Of a DNA stretch of 64,000 bases, positions 18,593-27,334 are shown piece after piece (positions within the stretch are counted from its first letter, which is position 1; each line of letters begins with the position of its first letter). The translations under genes and the position numbers were made by a program. The notes beneath the pieces are model-generated. The model was given only the letters and a program-made list of their open reading frames with translations. It did no database searches and was not told where the DNA came from. The DNA is from Citromicrobium sp. UBA3494 (GTDB taxonomy: Bacteria > Pseudomonadota > Alphaproteobacteria > Sphingomonadales > Sphingomonadaceae). Location: contig DFQH01000004.1 of NCBI GenBank assembly GCA_002377695.1, forward strand, positions 230,306 through 294,305. The letters run 5' to 3'.

Positions 18593-19593
18593 GCGGAGCG
18601 TCTTTCGGTGGTGAGCGGGCGGGAGAGAAGATCGTCCACGATGCTGCGTGCGCCCGCCCCGTCAAGCAGGGCGACCACGGCATCGACGATGGGCATTTCG
18701 ATGCCTTTCTCGCGCGCAAGGCGCTGCAGCACGGGGGCGGTGTGCGCGCCTTCGGCAACGGTCTGCCGGTCAGCCATCAGCGCGGCCGCGCTTTCGCCTT
18801 CGCCGATCGCCTTGCCGAGCGAGAAATTGCGACTGGAGGTGGACGAACAGGTGAGCACCAGATCGCCCAGGCCGCACAGGCCGGTCAGCGTGGCGCGTTG
18901 CGCGCCCAGCGCCTCGCCGAAGCGGACCATTTCGGCAAAGCCGCGCGCGATCAGCGCGTTGCGCGCGTTCTGGCCCAGCGCCAGCCCGTCGACGACGCCG
19001 CAGGCAATGGCGAGCACGTTCTTGACCGCGCCGCCGATTTCCGCGCCGACCAGATCGTCCGAGTAATACGGGCGGAAGTGGGGCCGCGCGATAACGGGGG
19101 AAAGCCGTTCCCACTGTGCCTTGCCCCCTGCGCATGCCAGCGTCACCGCAGCGGGCAATCCGTCGGCGACTTCGTGCGCGAACGTGGGGCCGGACAGCGC
19201 GGCAAGGGTGGCCTGCGGGCTGGCCTGGGCCGCCACATCGCTCATCAGCGCGCCGGTCGATTGTTCGATTCCCTTGGCGCAGATGACGAGATCGCCGGAA
19301 AAGCCGGGCAGATCGGCCAGCACGCTGCGCAGGTGCTGCGCGGGCACCACGGCCAGGATCGTGCCGGCGTCCGCGACGTCTTTCAGATCGCCGGTCGCCC
19401 GGATGTTCGGCGCCAGTTGAGCGCTCGGCAGGAAGCGGCTGTTGCGGTGGTTCGTGTTGATATCCTCGACCACTTCGGGCTCCAGCGCCCAAAGCAGCAC
19501 TTCGCGCGCGTTTCCGTCATCGGAGGGGCTCGCCAGCATCTGCGCGAGCGCGGTGCCCCAGGCCCCGCCACCAAGTACTGCAACCTGCGTCAT
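18589..19593 (-). CDS. gpsA: NAD(P)H-dependent glycerol-3-phosphate dehydrogenase
   Basis: 334 residues, normal length. The N-terminal Rossmann motif GGGAWGTALA (residues 8-17), the SGPTFAHEV block, GGAVKNVLAIACG (containing the catalytic Lys) and SRNFSLGKA are diagnostic. It reduces dihydroxyacetone phosphate to sn-glycerol-3-phosphate for phospholipid synthesis in the cytosol. The ATG at 19593 shares one base with the tsaD stop (TAATG), and its own stop overlaps the flippase start, giving a coupled tsaD-gpsA-flippase operon. The tsaD-gpsA neighbourhood is common in alphaproteobacteria. Confidence 0.95.
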   Translation of the reverse strand: MTQVAVLGGGAWGTALAQMLASPSDDGNAREVLLWALEPEVVEDINTNHRNSRFLPSAQLAPNIRATGDLKDVADAGTILAVVPAQHLRSVLADLPGFSGDLVICAKGIEQSTGALMSDVAAQASPQATLAALSGPTFAHEVADGLPAAVTLACAGGKAQWERLSPVIARPHFRPYYSDDLVGAEIGGAVKNVLAIACGVVDGLALGQNARNALIARGFAEMVRFGEALGAQRATLTGLCGLGDLVLTCSSTSSRNFSLGKAIGEGESAAALMADRQTVAEGAHTAPVLQRLAREKGIEMPIVDAVVALLDGAGARSIVDDLLSRPLTTERRSA

Positions 19594-20621
19594 TACGCCT
19601 TCACTCCCGCTCCGCGCGCGGGCTCCGCCTCGGGGTCGAGCGGCCAGCGCGGGCGTGCCTTGTAGTCCAGCGGATCGCTCTGGCCCAGCCGTTCGCACCC
19701 GGCCCAGGCGATCATTGCGGCATTATCGGTGCACAATTTCGGCGGCGGCGCGACGAAACGCATCGCGTGCTTCGCGGCAAGCGCTTCGAGCGCGGCACGC
19801 ACGCCGGCATTGGCGGCGACACCGCCCGCGACCACCAGCGCCGGGGCGTGGCCATCGTTTGCGATGGCGCGTTCCAGGCGATCCGTCAGGCAGTCGATGG
19901 CCGCCTGCTGGAAGCTCGCGGCGATATTGGCATTCGAATACCGACCGCCATCCTTTGCCCGCAACACCGCGCTTTTCAGCCCGGCGAAGGAGAAATGCGG
20001 TTCCTTCCCTCCGACCAGCGGGCGGGGCAGGGGAACAGCCTCGGGATCGCCCTCACGCGCCAGTTTTTCCACCGCAGGGCCGCCGGGGAAACCGAGGCCG
20101 AGGATTTTCGCCGTCTTGTCGAAGGCTTCGCCCACTGCATCGTCGATCGTGGTGGCAAGGCGGCGGTATTCGCCCACGCCCTCACAGCGCAGGATCTGGC
20201 AGTGCCCGCCCGATACCAGCAGCAGGAGGTAGGGAAATTCGAGTTCCGCATCGACCAGCCGGGGGCTGAGCGCATGGCCTTCCAGATGGTTGATCGCGAT
20301 CAGCGGCACATCGCCCGCCATCGCCAGCGCCTTCGCGCTGACCAGCCCGACCATGACGCCGCCGATCAGCCCCGGCCCGGCGGTGGCTGCGATGGCGGAA
20401 AGGCCCGCCAGTTCCATCCCGGCCTCGTCCATCACTTCGGCGACCATCGGGGCAATCCGTTCCGCATGGGCGCGCGCGGCGATTTCCGGCACCACGCCGC
20501 CATAGGGGCGGTGCGCATCGTCTTGCGAGGCAACGCGCTGCGCGATGATCCGACGGTCCGCGGCCACCAGCGCCACTGCGGTCTCGTCGCAGCTGGATTC
20601 GATCCCTAGTACGGTCTGCAT
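19593..20621 (-). CDS. tsaD: tRNA N6-adenosine threonylcarbamoyltransferase TsaD
   Basis: 342 residues. GIESSCDETA at residues 6-15 and the metal-binding HLEGHALSP (HxxxH) near residue 110 identify the Kae1/TsaD family; GGVAANAGVR lies near the C-terminus. Together with TsaB and TsaE it transfers the threonylcarbamoyl group to A37 of tRNAs reading ANN codons. The ATG at 20621 begins the conserved QTVLGIES; the frame is open further upstream but that part is antisense to hemC. It is divergent from hemC with 45 bases between. Confidence 0.96.
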   Translation of the reverse strand: MQTVLGIESSCDETAVALVAADRRIIAQRVASQDDAHRPYGGVVPEIAARAHAERIAPMVAEVMDEAGMELAGLSAIAATAGPGLIGGVMVGLVSAKALAMAGDVPLIAINHLEGHALSPRLVDAELEFPYLLLLVSGGHCQILRCEGVGEYRRLATTIDDAVGEAFDKTAKILGLGFPGGPAVEKLAREGDPEAVPLPRPLVGGKEPHFSFAGLKSAVLRAKDGGRYSNANIAASFQQAAIDCLTDRLERAIANDGHAPALVVAGGVAANAGVRAALEALAAKHAMRFVAPPPKLCTDNAAMIAWAGCERLGQSDPLDYKARPRWPLDPEAEPARGAGVKA

Positions 20622-20666
20622 GGTCCTTTCCCTTAAAGCAGCGCGAAGGTAGGGCAAGGAAAGCCT

Positions 20667-21608
20667 ATGACCACCAGCCTGCAGAACAATCCGCTCATCC
20701 GTCTCGGTACGCGCCGCTCCCCGCTTGCGATGGCGCAGGCGCACGAGGCGCGCGCCCGCCTGTGTTCCGCCCATGGGTGGGATGAAGGCGCGGTGGAACT
20801 GGTGCCGGTGGTCGCCGGCGGGGACAAGGTGCAGGACCGCCCGCTGGCCGATCTGGGTGGCAAGGCGCTGTGGACGCGCGAACTCGATGCCTGGCTGGCC
20901 GAAGGCCGGATCGACGCGGCGGTCCATTCGCTGAAGGATGTGGAGACGATCCGCCCGCCGGAGATCGCGCTGGGGGCAATCCTGCAACGCGCGGACCGGC
21001 GCGATGTGCTGCTGGGCGCATCATCGGTGGCCACGATCCCGCAGGGAGCGCGGCTGGGCACCAGCGCGCCCCGCCGCGCCGCGCAGATGCAGAACCTGCG
21101 GCCCGATATCGAAGTGGTGCTGTTTCGCGGCAATGTCGCCACCCGCATGGCCAAGCTGCAGGCGGGCGAGGCGGATGTGACGCTGCTCGCCGCCGCCGGG
21201 CTGGAACGGCTGGGAGAAGAGGGCGTGGGCACGCCGCTGGAGCTGGAGGACTGGCTCCCCGCGCCCTCGCAGGGTGCCATCGGTATCGAATGCCGATCCG
21301 GCGATGCGCAGACGCGCGAGATGCTCGCCGCCATCGACCACGCGCCGAGTGCGGCCGAAGTCATGGCCGAGCGGATGCTGCTCGAAGCGCTGGACGGCAC
21401 CTGCCACAGCCCGGTCGGGATGCTGGCGCAGCTGGATGGCGGGCGGATCAACCTCAAGGCCGCGCTGTTCAGTGCCGACGGGGGCGAGCGGGTCGACGGA
21501 TCGGTCGCAGTGGCACCCGGTGACACGCAAGCGATCCGCGCTTTCGGAGCCGACCTGCTCGGCCGGGCGACGCCGGGCATCGCAGCGCTGTTTTCCGGCA
21601 AGGCCTGA
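20667..21608 (+). CDS. hemC: Porphobilinogen deaminase (hydroxymethylbilane synthase)
   Basis: 313 residues. LGTRRSPLAMAQA at the N-terminus, VHSLKDV with the catalytic Asp (about residue 91), LGTSAPRRAAQ and FRGNVATRM are the family's signatures; LDGTCHSPVG carries the Cys that holds the dipyrromethane cofactor. It polymerises four porphobilinogens to hydroxymethylbilane in heme and cobalamin-type tetrapyrrole synthesis. The start ATG at 20667 follows AAGGAAAG. It is the first gene of a hemC-hemD-mic60 operon; hemD begins 9 bases after its stop. Confidence 0.97.
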   Translation: MTTSLQNNPLIRLGTRRSPLAMAQAHEARARLCSAHGWDEGAVELVPVVAGGDKVQDRPLADLGGKALWTRELDAWLAEGRIDAAVHSLKDVETIRPPEIALGAILQRADRRDVLLGASSVATIPQGARLGTSAPRRAAQMQNLRPDIEVVLFRGNVATRMAKLQAGEADVTLLAAAGLERLGEEGVGTPLELEDWLPAPSQGAIGIECRSGDAQTREMLAAIDHAPSAAEVMAERMLLEALDGTCHSPVGMLAQLDGGRINLKAALFSADGGERVDGSVAVAPGDTQAIRAFGADLLGRATPGIAALFSGKA

Positions 21609-21617
21609 GCGCGCGCG

Positions 21618-22298
21618 ATGGGGCGCAGCGTCTTCGTCCTCCGGCCCGAACCCGGCCTTTCCGCCACGATGGACCGTGGCCGCGCGTTGGGCCTCACGAT
21701 GGAGGCCATGCCGCTATCGGGGGCCGAGCCGGTCGGCTGGACGCTGCCCGAAGGCGCTTTCGACGGTATCCTGCTCGGCAGCGCCAACGGCCTGCGGCTT
21801 GCAGGGAAGCAGCTGGAGAAACTGACTGGCCTGCCCGTCTACGCGGTGGGCGCGGCAACCGCGCGTGAGGCGCAGGAGCGTGGCTTCCCGATCGCGCAGG
21901 TGGGCAAAGGCGGCTTGCAGAAGCTGGTCGATGCCTTGCCGCCCGGGCGGCCCCTGCGCCTGCTCCGCCTCGCGGGCGAAGAGCATCTGCCGCTTCACGC
22001 GCCCGCCCATGTCCACATCACAACCGCCACGACCTATCGCATCATCCATCACCCGCTGACGGAAGCCGACGCCGCGCGGCTGGGGCAAGGCGGGATCGTG
22101 CTGCTCCACTCAGGTGCCGTCGCCGGCCATTTCGCCGCCGAGTGCGATCGCATGGGGGTGGATCGCGGCGCTATCGCGCTCGCCGCGCTCGCTCCGCGGA
22201 TCGCGCAAAGTGCTTCAGATGGCTGGCAAAGCGTGGCTGTGGCAGCTGATCCGGATGATGCAGCCCTGCTTTCCCTGGCTGCGGATATGTGCCATTAA
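21618..22298 (+). CDS. hemD: Uroporphyrinogen-III synthase
   Basis: 226 residues. Sequence conservation in this family is low. VFVLRPEPGLSAT at the N-terminus, GILLGSANG, YAVGAATAREAQERGF and LLHSGAVAGHF correspond to the expected positions of the two-domain HemD fold. It closes and rearranges hydroxymethylbilane into uroporphyrinogen III. The location directly behind hemC on the same strand makes the call firm. The ATG at 21618 lies nine bases past the hemC stop. Confidence 0.93.
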   Translation: MGRSVFVLRPEPGLSATMDRGRALGLTMEAMPLSGAEPVGWTLPEGAFDGILLGSANGLRLAGKQLEKLTGLPVYAVGAATAREAQERGFPIAQVGKGGLQKLVDALPPGRPLRLLRLAGEEHLPLHAPAHVHITTATTYRIIHHPLTEADAARLGQGGIVLLHSGAVAGHFAAECDRMGVDRGAIALAALAPRIAQSASDGWQSVAVAADPDDAALLSLAADMCH

Positions 22299-22355
22299 CC
22301 ACTTACCGCTAAGCTCCGTTGCGGGATCTCGGGGCGACACGGGACTGGATATATA

Positions 22356-23330
22356 ATGGATTTGGATGAAGCCTCGCAGGATCGTACGCGGTTTTCGCGC
22401 GCGTTGCTGGGCATAGCGCTGGTGATTGTTCTGCTGGTCGCGGCGGGGGCCCTGTTCCTCGTCTGGCGGCCGGATACCTATACGGATGCCGTCGCCGCGC
22501 TGACCGATAATACACAGGAAGACAGCCAGGCGCTGGTCGGCGCGGGCGCGACCCCTGCCGCAACCGGGGAGAAGTCCGGCGATGTGGAGGCGGTGGCCGT
22601 GCCCACCCCCCGCACATCGAGTGGGCAGGCGAAGGGTTCGCCCGGCGCCGCTGCGTCGAACGCCAGCGTGGAACGGGTCGAACAGCAGCAGGGCGGCCTC
22701 GAACAGCGACTTGCCGCGACGGAGCGGCGTCTCGCCCGGCTGGACCTGCAGGCGGAGGCGGCAGCGGGCAATGCGGCGCGGGCGGAAGGCCTGCTGATCT
22801 CCTTTGCCACCCGCCGTTCGATCGAGCGCGGCGCCGAACTCGGCTATCTGGCGGACCAGTTGCGCCTGCGCTTCGGCGACGCGCTTCCCAATGCCGTGCG
22901 CACGCTGGTGCAGATGTCGCGCGATCCGGTCACCATCGACCAGCTGCTCGCGCGGCTCGAAGGCCTCGAACCGGCATTGCGTTCGTCTCCGCAGGAGCCA
23001 AGCCTGCAACGCCTGCGGCGCGAGCTTTCCAACCTGTTCGTGATCCGCCGCCAGACCGCTCCTTCGCCGCAACCCAAGCGGCGGCTGGAACGGGCACGCA
23101 TGTTCCTGGAAACCGGCCGCTACGAAGCGGCGATCGAGGAAGTGCAGAACATGCCGGGGTCGGACGCAGCGGAAGACTGGATTTCCGATGTGCGCCGCTA
23201 TGCTGCCGCGCAGCGCGCGCTAGACCTGATCGAGACCGCCGCCGTGCTCGAACCGCGCCGTCTGCGCGATGGTTCGGGCGAGCGGATCGATCAGCCCAGC
23301 CCGGTGGTCTCGCCTACACCCGAAAACTGA
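22356..23330 (+). CDS. Alphaproteobacterial mitofilin (Mic60) homologue
   Basis: 324 residues. It has an N-terminal membrane helix (about 16-37), a low-complexity linker, a coiled coil (about 105-150, VERVEQQQGGLEQRLAATERRL) and a C-terminal helical region ending with LERARMFLETGRYEAAIEEV and YAAAQRALDLIETAA. This is the arrangement of bacterial Mic60/mitofilin (COG4223), which sits in the heme operon after hemD in many alphaproteobacteria and shapes inner membranes, in some species together with Orf52 and BamA. The ATG at 22356 is the first available. The homology call rests on domain order, the conserved C-terminal pattern and gene position. Confidence 0.82.
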   Translation: MDLDEASQDRTRFSRALLGIALVIVLLVAAGALFLVWRPDTYTDAVAALTDNTQEDSQALVGAGATPAATGEKSGDVEAVAVPTPRTSSGQAKGSPGAAASNASVERVEQQQGGLEQRLAATERRLARLDLQAEAAAGNAARAEGLLISFATRRSIERGAELGYLADQLRLRFGDALPNAVRTLVQMSRDPVTIDQLLARLEGLEPALRSSPQEPSLQRLRRELSNLFVIRRQTAPSPQPKRRLERARMFLETGRYEAAIEEVQNMPGSDAAEDWISDVRRYAAAQRALDLIETAAVLEPRRLRDGSGERIDQPSPVVSPTPEN

Positions 23331-23369
23331 TTGCGCCGCACCGACCAGCGGATCTGCGCAACCTAGCGG

Positions 23370-24602
23370 TCACCCCTGCATCAGTGCAGGCACGTCTCCG
23401 CTGACGCCGCGCGCTTCGTCCATGAACCAGCGTTTGAGCGGATCGAGCCGCTGCACGCCCGCCATGCCGAAGCGGCGGATGGCGGAGGCGCCGGGGCCGG
23501 ATACGCCGAACAGGCGCGTCAGCCCGTCCGTCGCCAGCGAGACCATGAAGCTATCGAGCCCGCGCCAGCTCTCGTAGCGCTTGAGCAGCTGCGCATCGCC
23601 CGGATCGAGGCCCAGCCGCTTGCCTTCCGCAATAACCTCCACCAGCGCGCCCGCATCGCGCAGGCCAAGGTTCAGGCCCTGTCCCGCAATGGGGTGGATG
23701 CCGTGCGCCGCATCGCCCACCAGCGCCAGCCGGTGATCGACGATCCTGGCGGTGTGATGGAAACCGAGTGGATAGGAAGAACGCGGGCCGTTCGCTTCGA
23801 GATCGCCGAACAGGCGGCCCATCCGCTTTTCGACCTCGGCGATGAAGGCACGATCGCCCATCGCCAGAACGCCGTCGCCGTCTTCCTCGTCCACCGTCCA
23901 CACCAGCGCGCTGCGGTGTCGGCCCTGCTCGTCGTCGAGCATGGGAAGCAGCGCGAAGGGGCCTTCGGGGTAGAAGATCTCCCAGGCCACGTTTTCGTGC
24001 GGTTTGGAATGGATCAGTCCGGCAATGATCGCGCGATGGTCGTATTGCCAGTTGGCGATGGTGAACCCGGCTTCCTCGCGCGTGGGCGAACGGCGCCCTT
24101 CTGCCGCGACCATCAGCCGCGCGGCCAGCACGGTGCCATCGGCCAGCGTGGCCGACACGCCGTGATCGCCCCGCTCGCGCAGGGTAACGTCTGCGGGCGC
24201 ATGCCAAGCGATCAGCGGCTCTGCCTTCGCCGCTTCGAACAGCGCGACCCGCAACTGGCGGTTGGCGAACATGCGGCCCAGCGAACCCTCGCCCTCTTCG
24301 GGCTGGAAATCGATCCGCCCGGGCTTGAGCTGGTCGGACACCGCGATCTTCTCGATCGGGCAGCCATGCGGCTCCAGCGCGCCCGCCAGCCCGATATTGG
24401 TGAACAGGTTCCAGCTGGCGGTGGAGATGGCGGAGGCGCGCCCGTCGAACCCTTCGGCGGTCAGGCTTGCCGGATCGGCCCGGTCCACCACATGGCTGGA
24501 GATGCCCTTCTTCGCCGCAGCCAGTGCCAGCGTCATGCCGACCAGCCCTCCGCCCAGGATGAGCAGGTCGCGCGTGTCGGACGGTTTGGCTTTGGTGGGC
24601 AT
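23370..24602 (-). CDS. UbiH/UbiF/COQ6-family FAD-dependent hydroxylase
   Basis: 410 residues. ILGGGLVGMTLALAAAKKG (residues 15-33) is the FAD-binding Rossmann motif, and ALVGDAAHGIHPIAGQGLNLGLRDA is the second FAD signature of ubiquinone-ring hydroxylases. Members add hydroxyl groups to C1, C5 or C6 of the ubiquinone ring; which position this one serves cannot be told (UbiL/UbiM variants exist in alphaproteobacteria). The ATG at 24602 has no clear Shine-Dalgarno. It is convergent with mic60 and divergent from the DsbD-like gene. Confidence 0.88.
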   Translation of the reverse strand: MPTKAKPSDTRDLLILGGGLVGMTLALAAAKKGISSHVVDRADPASLTAEGFDGRASAISTASWNLFTNIGLAGALEPHGCPIEKIAVSDQLKPGRIDFQPEEGEGSLGRMFANRQLRVALFEAAKAEPLIAWHAPADVTLRERGDHGVSATLADGTVLAARLMVAAEGRRSPTREEAGFTIANWQYDHRAIIAGLIHSKPHENVAWEIFYPEGPFALLPMLDDEQGRHRSALVWTVDEEDGDGVLAMGDRAFIAEVEKRMGRLFGDLEANGPRSSYPLGFHHTARIVDHRLALVGDAAHGIHPIAGQGLNLGLRDAGALVEVIAEGKRLGLDPGDAQLLKRYESWRGLDSFMVSLATDGLTRLFGVSGPGASAIRRFGMAGVQRLDPLKRWFMDEARGVSGDVPALMQG

Positions 24603-24658
24603 GGAAGAGGGCGCTCGCTCGCTTGTTTTGGCAGTCTCTCAGCACTAGGCCGCTGGCG

Positions 24659-26725
24659 ATGATCCGCGCAACCCTCCCTTCGGTCCGCCATGTGGTCGGC
24701 GCCCTGCTGGCCGCGCTGGCGGCGCTGCTGCTGCCGGGCGTGGCGAGCGCACAGGATACCTTCATCGATGCGCGGCTGCTGGTCGAAGGTCCGGTCCAGC
24801 CGGGCGGCGAAACGCGGATCGCGATTGCGTTCTCGCCGGTCTCCGAGGAATGGCACGGCTACTGGTCCAACCCCGGCGATGCGGGGCTGGGGATGCAGGT
24901 CGAGTGGGACCTGCCCGCTGGCGTGTCGATCGGCGAATTGCGCTACCCCGCGCCCGAGCGGCTGCTGATCGGCGAGCTGATGAACCACGTGTTCGAAGGC
25001 GACTATGCGGTGGTGGCTCCGCTGCGGATGACACAAGGCGCCGCGCCCGACGGCCCGTTCACGCTGCGCGGCACCGCCAGCTACCTCGCGTGCACCGACG
25101 CGGTCTGCGTGCCGCAGGAAGCGCAGCTGCGCGCGGTCGTCGCGGTGGGCGAGGGGGAGCGCGCGGATGCGCGCTTCGCTGCATTCCAGAGCGCGCTCGC
25201 CGCCCCGCTGGACAGGCCTGCGCGCTTCGCCGTCGAGGGCGACAGGCTGCGGCTCGCCATCCCGCTGCCTGCGACCCTCGATGTGGGCAGCCCGCATGTC
25301 TTCATCGAAAACCGTGAGCTGGTGGATTACGCCGCCCCGCAGGTGTTTCGCCGCAATGGCGACATGCTGACCGCGGCCATCCCGCTGGCGCGCGACGCGC
25401 AACGGCCCGGGCCGCTTGCCGGGATCGTGCGGCTGGGCGATGGAACGGGATTGTCGTTCGAAGCTGAGCCGGGCGCCGTGCCCACGGGTGGCGCGCCCAT
25501 CCGCATGGGCGGCGAACTGCCCGCATGGTGGGTGCTGATCGGCGCCGCTCTGCTTGGCGGGCTGGTGCTCAACATCATGCCATGCGTCTTTCCGATCCTG
25601 TCCCTGAAAGCGCTGTCGCTGGCAAAGGCGGGCGGGGCAGAGCACACCGCGCGTACCGATGCGCTGGCCTATGCGGGTGGCGTGGTGCTCGCCTGCGTGG
25701 CGCTGGGCGCGGTGTTGCTGGCCCTGCGCGCCAGCGGAGAGGCGATCGGCTGGGCGTTCCAGCTGCAGGAGCCGGGCGTGGTCGTCGCGCTGTTCCTGCT
25801 GGCCGTGGCGCTGACGGCCAATTTTCTCGGAGCGTTCGAGATACCGGGCATGGCGATCACTGGCGGTGGAGCAAGCCGGCGCGGTTCCTTCGCCACCGGC
25901 CTGCTCGCGGCTTTCGTGGCGACGCCCTGCACGGGGCCGTTCATGGCCGCGGCGCTGGGCGCGGCGCTGGTGCTGCCGTGGCCGCTGGCGCTGGGCCTGT
26001 TTGCCGCACTTGGATTGGGTCTGGCGCTGCCCTTTCTCCTGATCGGTTTCGTGCCCGCGCTGCGCACCCGGTTGCCGAAACCGGGGCAATGGATGGAGAC
26101 GTTCCGCCGCTGGATGGCGCTGCCCATGGGGCTCACTGCACTGGCGCTGGTGTGGCTGGTCTGGCGGATCGGCGGATGGGCCTGGGTTGCGATCTCTGTC
26201 GGCCTGGCGCTGATCGTCACGGGTGCGCTGATCCGGATAGGCCAGGCCCAGCGGCACTCACGCCGGGCCCTGCTGCCCGGCCTGGCGCTGGTTGCGGCTG
26301 CCGGCCTCGCATTCCTCCTGTTCCCCGAGCCGCAGGCTCCGAATAGCGAAGCAGGTGTCCTCGACACGCAGCCCTTCAGCGAGGCAGCCCTGGCGGAGGC
26401 GCGCGCGGCCAATCGTCCCGTGTTCGTCTATTTCACCGCCGACTGGTGCGTGACCTGCAAGGTGAACGAGGGCGTCGCGATCGAGACCGAGGGGACCGCG
26501 CGGGCGCTGGAGCAGGCCGACGCGGTGGTTCTGCGCGGCGACTGGACGCGGCGCGATCCGGCCATCACGGCTTTCCTGACGCAGCAGGGCGTGGCGGGCG
26601 TGCCGCTCTACCTGTGGTACGCGCCCGGCGCTGCACGGCCCGAACGCCTGCCGCAGGTGCTTAGCCCGCGTTCGATCCGGGATCTTGCGACTGCTTCCGA
26701 ACGGCAAGGCGGCACGATTCGATAA
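24659..26725 (+). CDS. DsbD/ScsB-type thiol:disulfide interchange protein
   Basis: 688 residues. After a signal peptide (residues 1-32, ending GVASAQ) comes a periplasmic N-terminal domain with a Cys pair (CTDAVC, about residue 145). The membrane domain has the conserved MPCVFPIL and ATPCTGPFM cysteines. The C-terminal thioredoxin-like domain holds the CVTC active site in TADWCVTCK. Electrons pass from cytoplasmic thioredoxin through the membrane domain to periplasmic partners such as cytochrome c maturation or disulfide isomerase proteins. The ATG at 24659 starts the signal peptide; an upstream in-frame start at 24623 would add 12 unrelated residues. The 3' end overlaps the convergent lipoprotein gene by 65 bases. 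Confidence 0.92.
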   Translation: MIRATLPSVRHVVGALLAALAALLLPGVASAQDTFIDARLLVEGPVQPGGETRIAIAFSPVSEEWHGYWSNPGDAGLGMQVEWDLPAGVSIGELRYPAPERLLIGELMNHVFEGDYAVVAPLRMTQGAAPDGPFTLRGTASYLACTDAVCVPQEAQLRAVVAVGEGERADARFAAFQSALAAPLDRPARFAVEGDRLRLAIPLPATLDVGSPHVFIENRELVDYAAPQVFRRNGDMLTAAIPLARDAQRPGPLAGIVRLGDGTGLSFEAEPGAVPTGGAPIRMGGELPAWWVLIGAALLGGLVLNIMPCVFPILSLKALSLAKAGGAEHTARTDALAYAGGVVLACVALGAVLLALRASGEAIGWAFQLQEPGVVVALFLLAVALTANFLGAFEIPGMAITGGGASRRGSFATGLLAAFVATPCTGPFMAAALGAALVLPWPLALGLFAALGLGLALPFLLIGFVPALRTRLPKPGQWMETFRRWMALPMGLTALALVWLVWRIGGWAWVAISVGLALIVTGALIRIGQAQRHSRRALLPGLALVAAAGLAFLLFPEPQAPNSEAGVLDTQPFSEAALAEARAANRPVFVYFTADWCVTCKVNEGVAIETEGTARALEQADAVVLRGDWTRRDPAITAFLTQQGVAGVPLYLWYAPGAARPERLPQVLSPRSIRDLATASERQGGTIR

Positions 26726-27239
26726 GGTCGCGCGGGGCCTCGCTGGCATTGAGAGCCAGCGTGCCCGCCCCGGGAACGGTCAGCTGCACGCCGCGCAGGC
26801 CCGTGAGCGCGTCCAGCTTTTCCGAGGCGAGCGGGATCGCGCCCTCCCAGATGAACGCGCGGCCATTGTCCACGGCTTCTACCGGCAGGCGTTCCTTGTG
26901 GCCGTTGCCGACCAGCGCCAGCAAGGCCTGCGCCCCCTCGTCCGCCCGGGCGAAGCGGGTGATGCGCAGTTTCGGTTCGCTTGCCGTGCCTTGCTCCCCA
27001 ATCTCGCAGGCAATGGCGGCGAGCGGCTGCTGGCCCGGAATGCCGTAGAGCAGGCGCAAGGGGGTGGTGCTGGGCGCCCATACAGCGCCTTCGGCATCGG
27101 GCGATGGCTGCGGCTCGCTGGCGTAGCTTTGCGTATCGGGCGGATCGGCCCGCCCTTCGTAGCGGTCCGCGGCGGGCGGCTGGCAGGCAGCGAGGGCGAG
27201 CGGCAGCGAGGCGAGGATGGCAAGGCTGCGGCGCGTCAT
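26661..27239 (-). CDS. Uncharacterised lipoprotein
   Basis: 192 residues. The lipobox LALAAC (residues 14-19) follows a short basic start, MTRRS. The mature part is Pro/Asp-rich at first (20-55), then a folded domain with RLLYGIPGQQPLAAIACEIG and WEGAIPLASEKLDALTGLRG. I do not recognise a family. The last 65 bases overlap the end of the DsbD-like gene in opposite orientation; both frames are well supported, so the overlap appears real. Confidence 0.7.
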   Translation of the reverse strand: MTRRSLAILASLPLALAACQPPAADRYEGRADPPDTQSYASEPQPSPDAEGAVWAPSTTPLRLLYGIPGQQPLAAIACEIGEQGTASEPKLRITRFARADEGAQALLALVGNGHKERLPVEAVDNGRAFIWEGAIPLASEKLDALTGLRGVQLTVPGAGTLALNASEAPRDLIESCRLAVRKQSQDPGSNAG

Positions 27240-27334
27240 CGGCTCGCGAAACGACTGGACGGGCGAAAGATCATCGCGGCGCTATGCCAGCCCTTCGCTC
27301 AGGGGTAAATCCACCTGAGCCCAGCGCCTCATGG

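Noticed and set aside
16994..19066. 690-codon plus-strand frame
   Set aside because: Antisense to the flippase and gpsA; low-complexity Arg/Gln/Gly-rich translation.
24533..26257. 574-codon minus-strand frame
   Set aside because: Antisense to the DsbD-like gene, which has all expected cysteines and helices; the product is Gln/Arg/Asp-rich without motifs.
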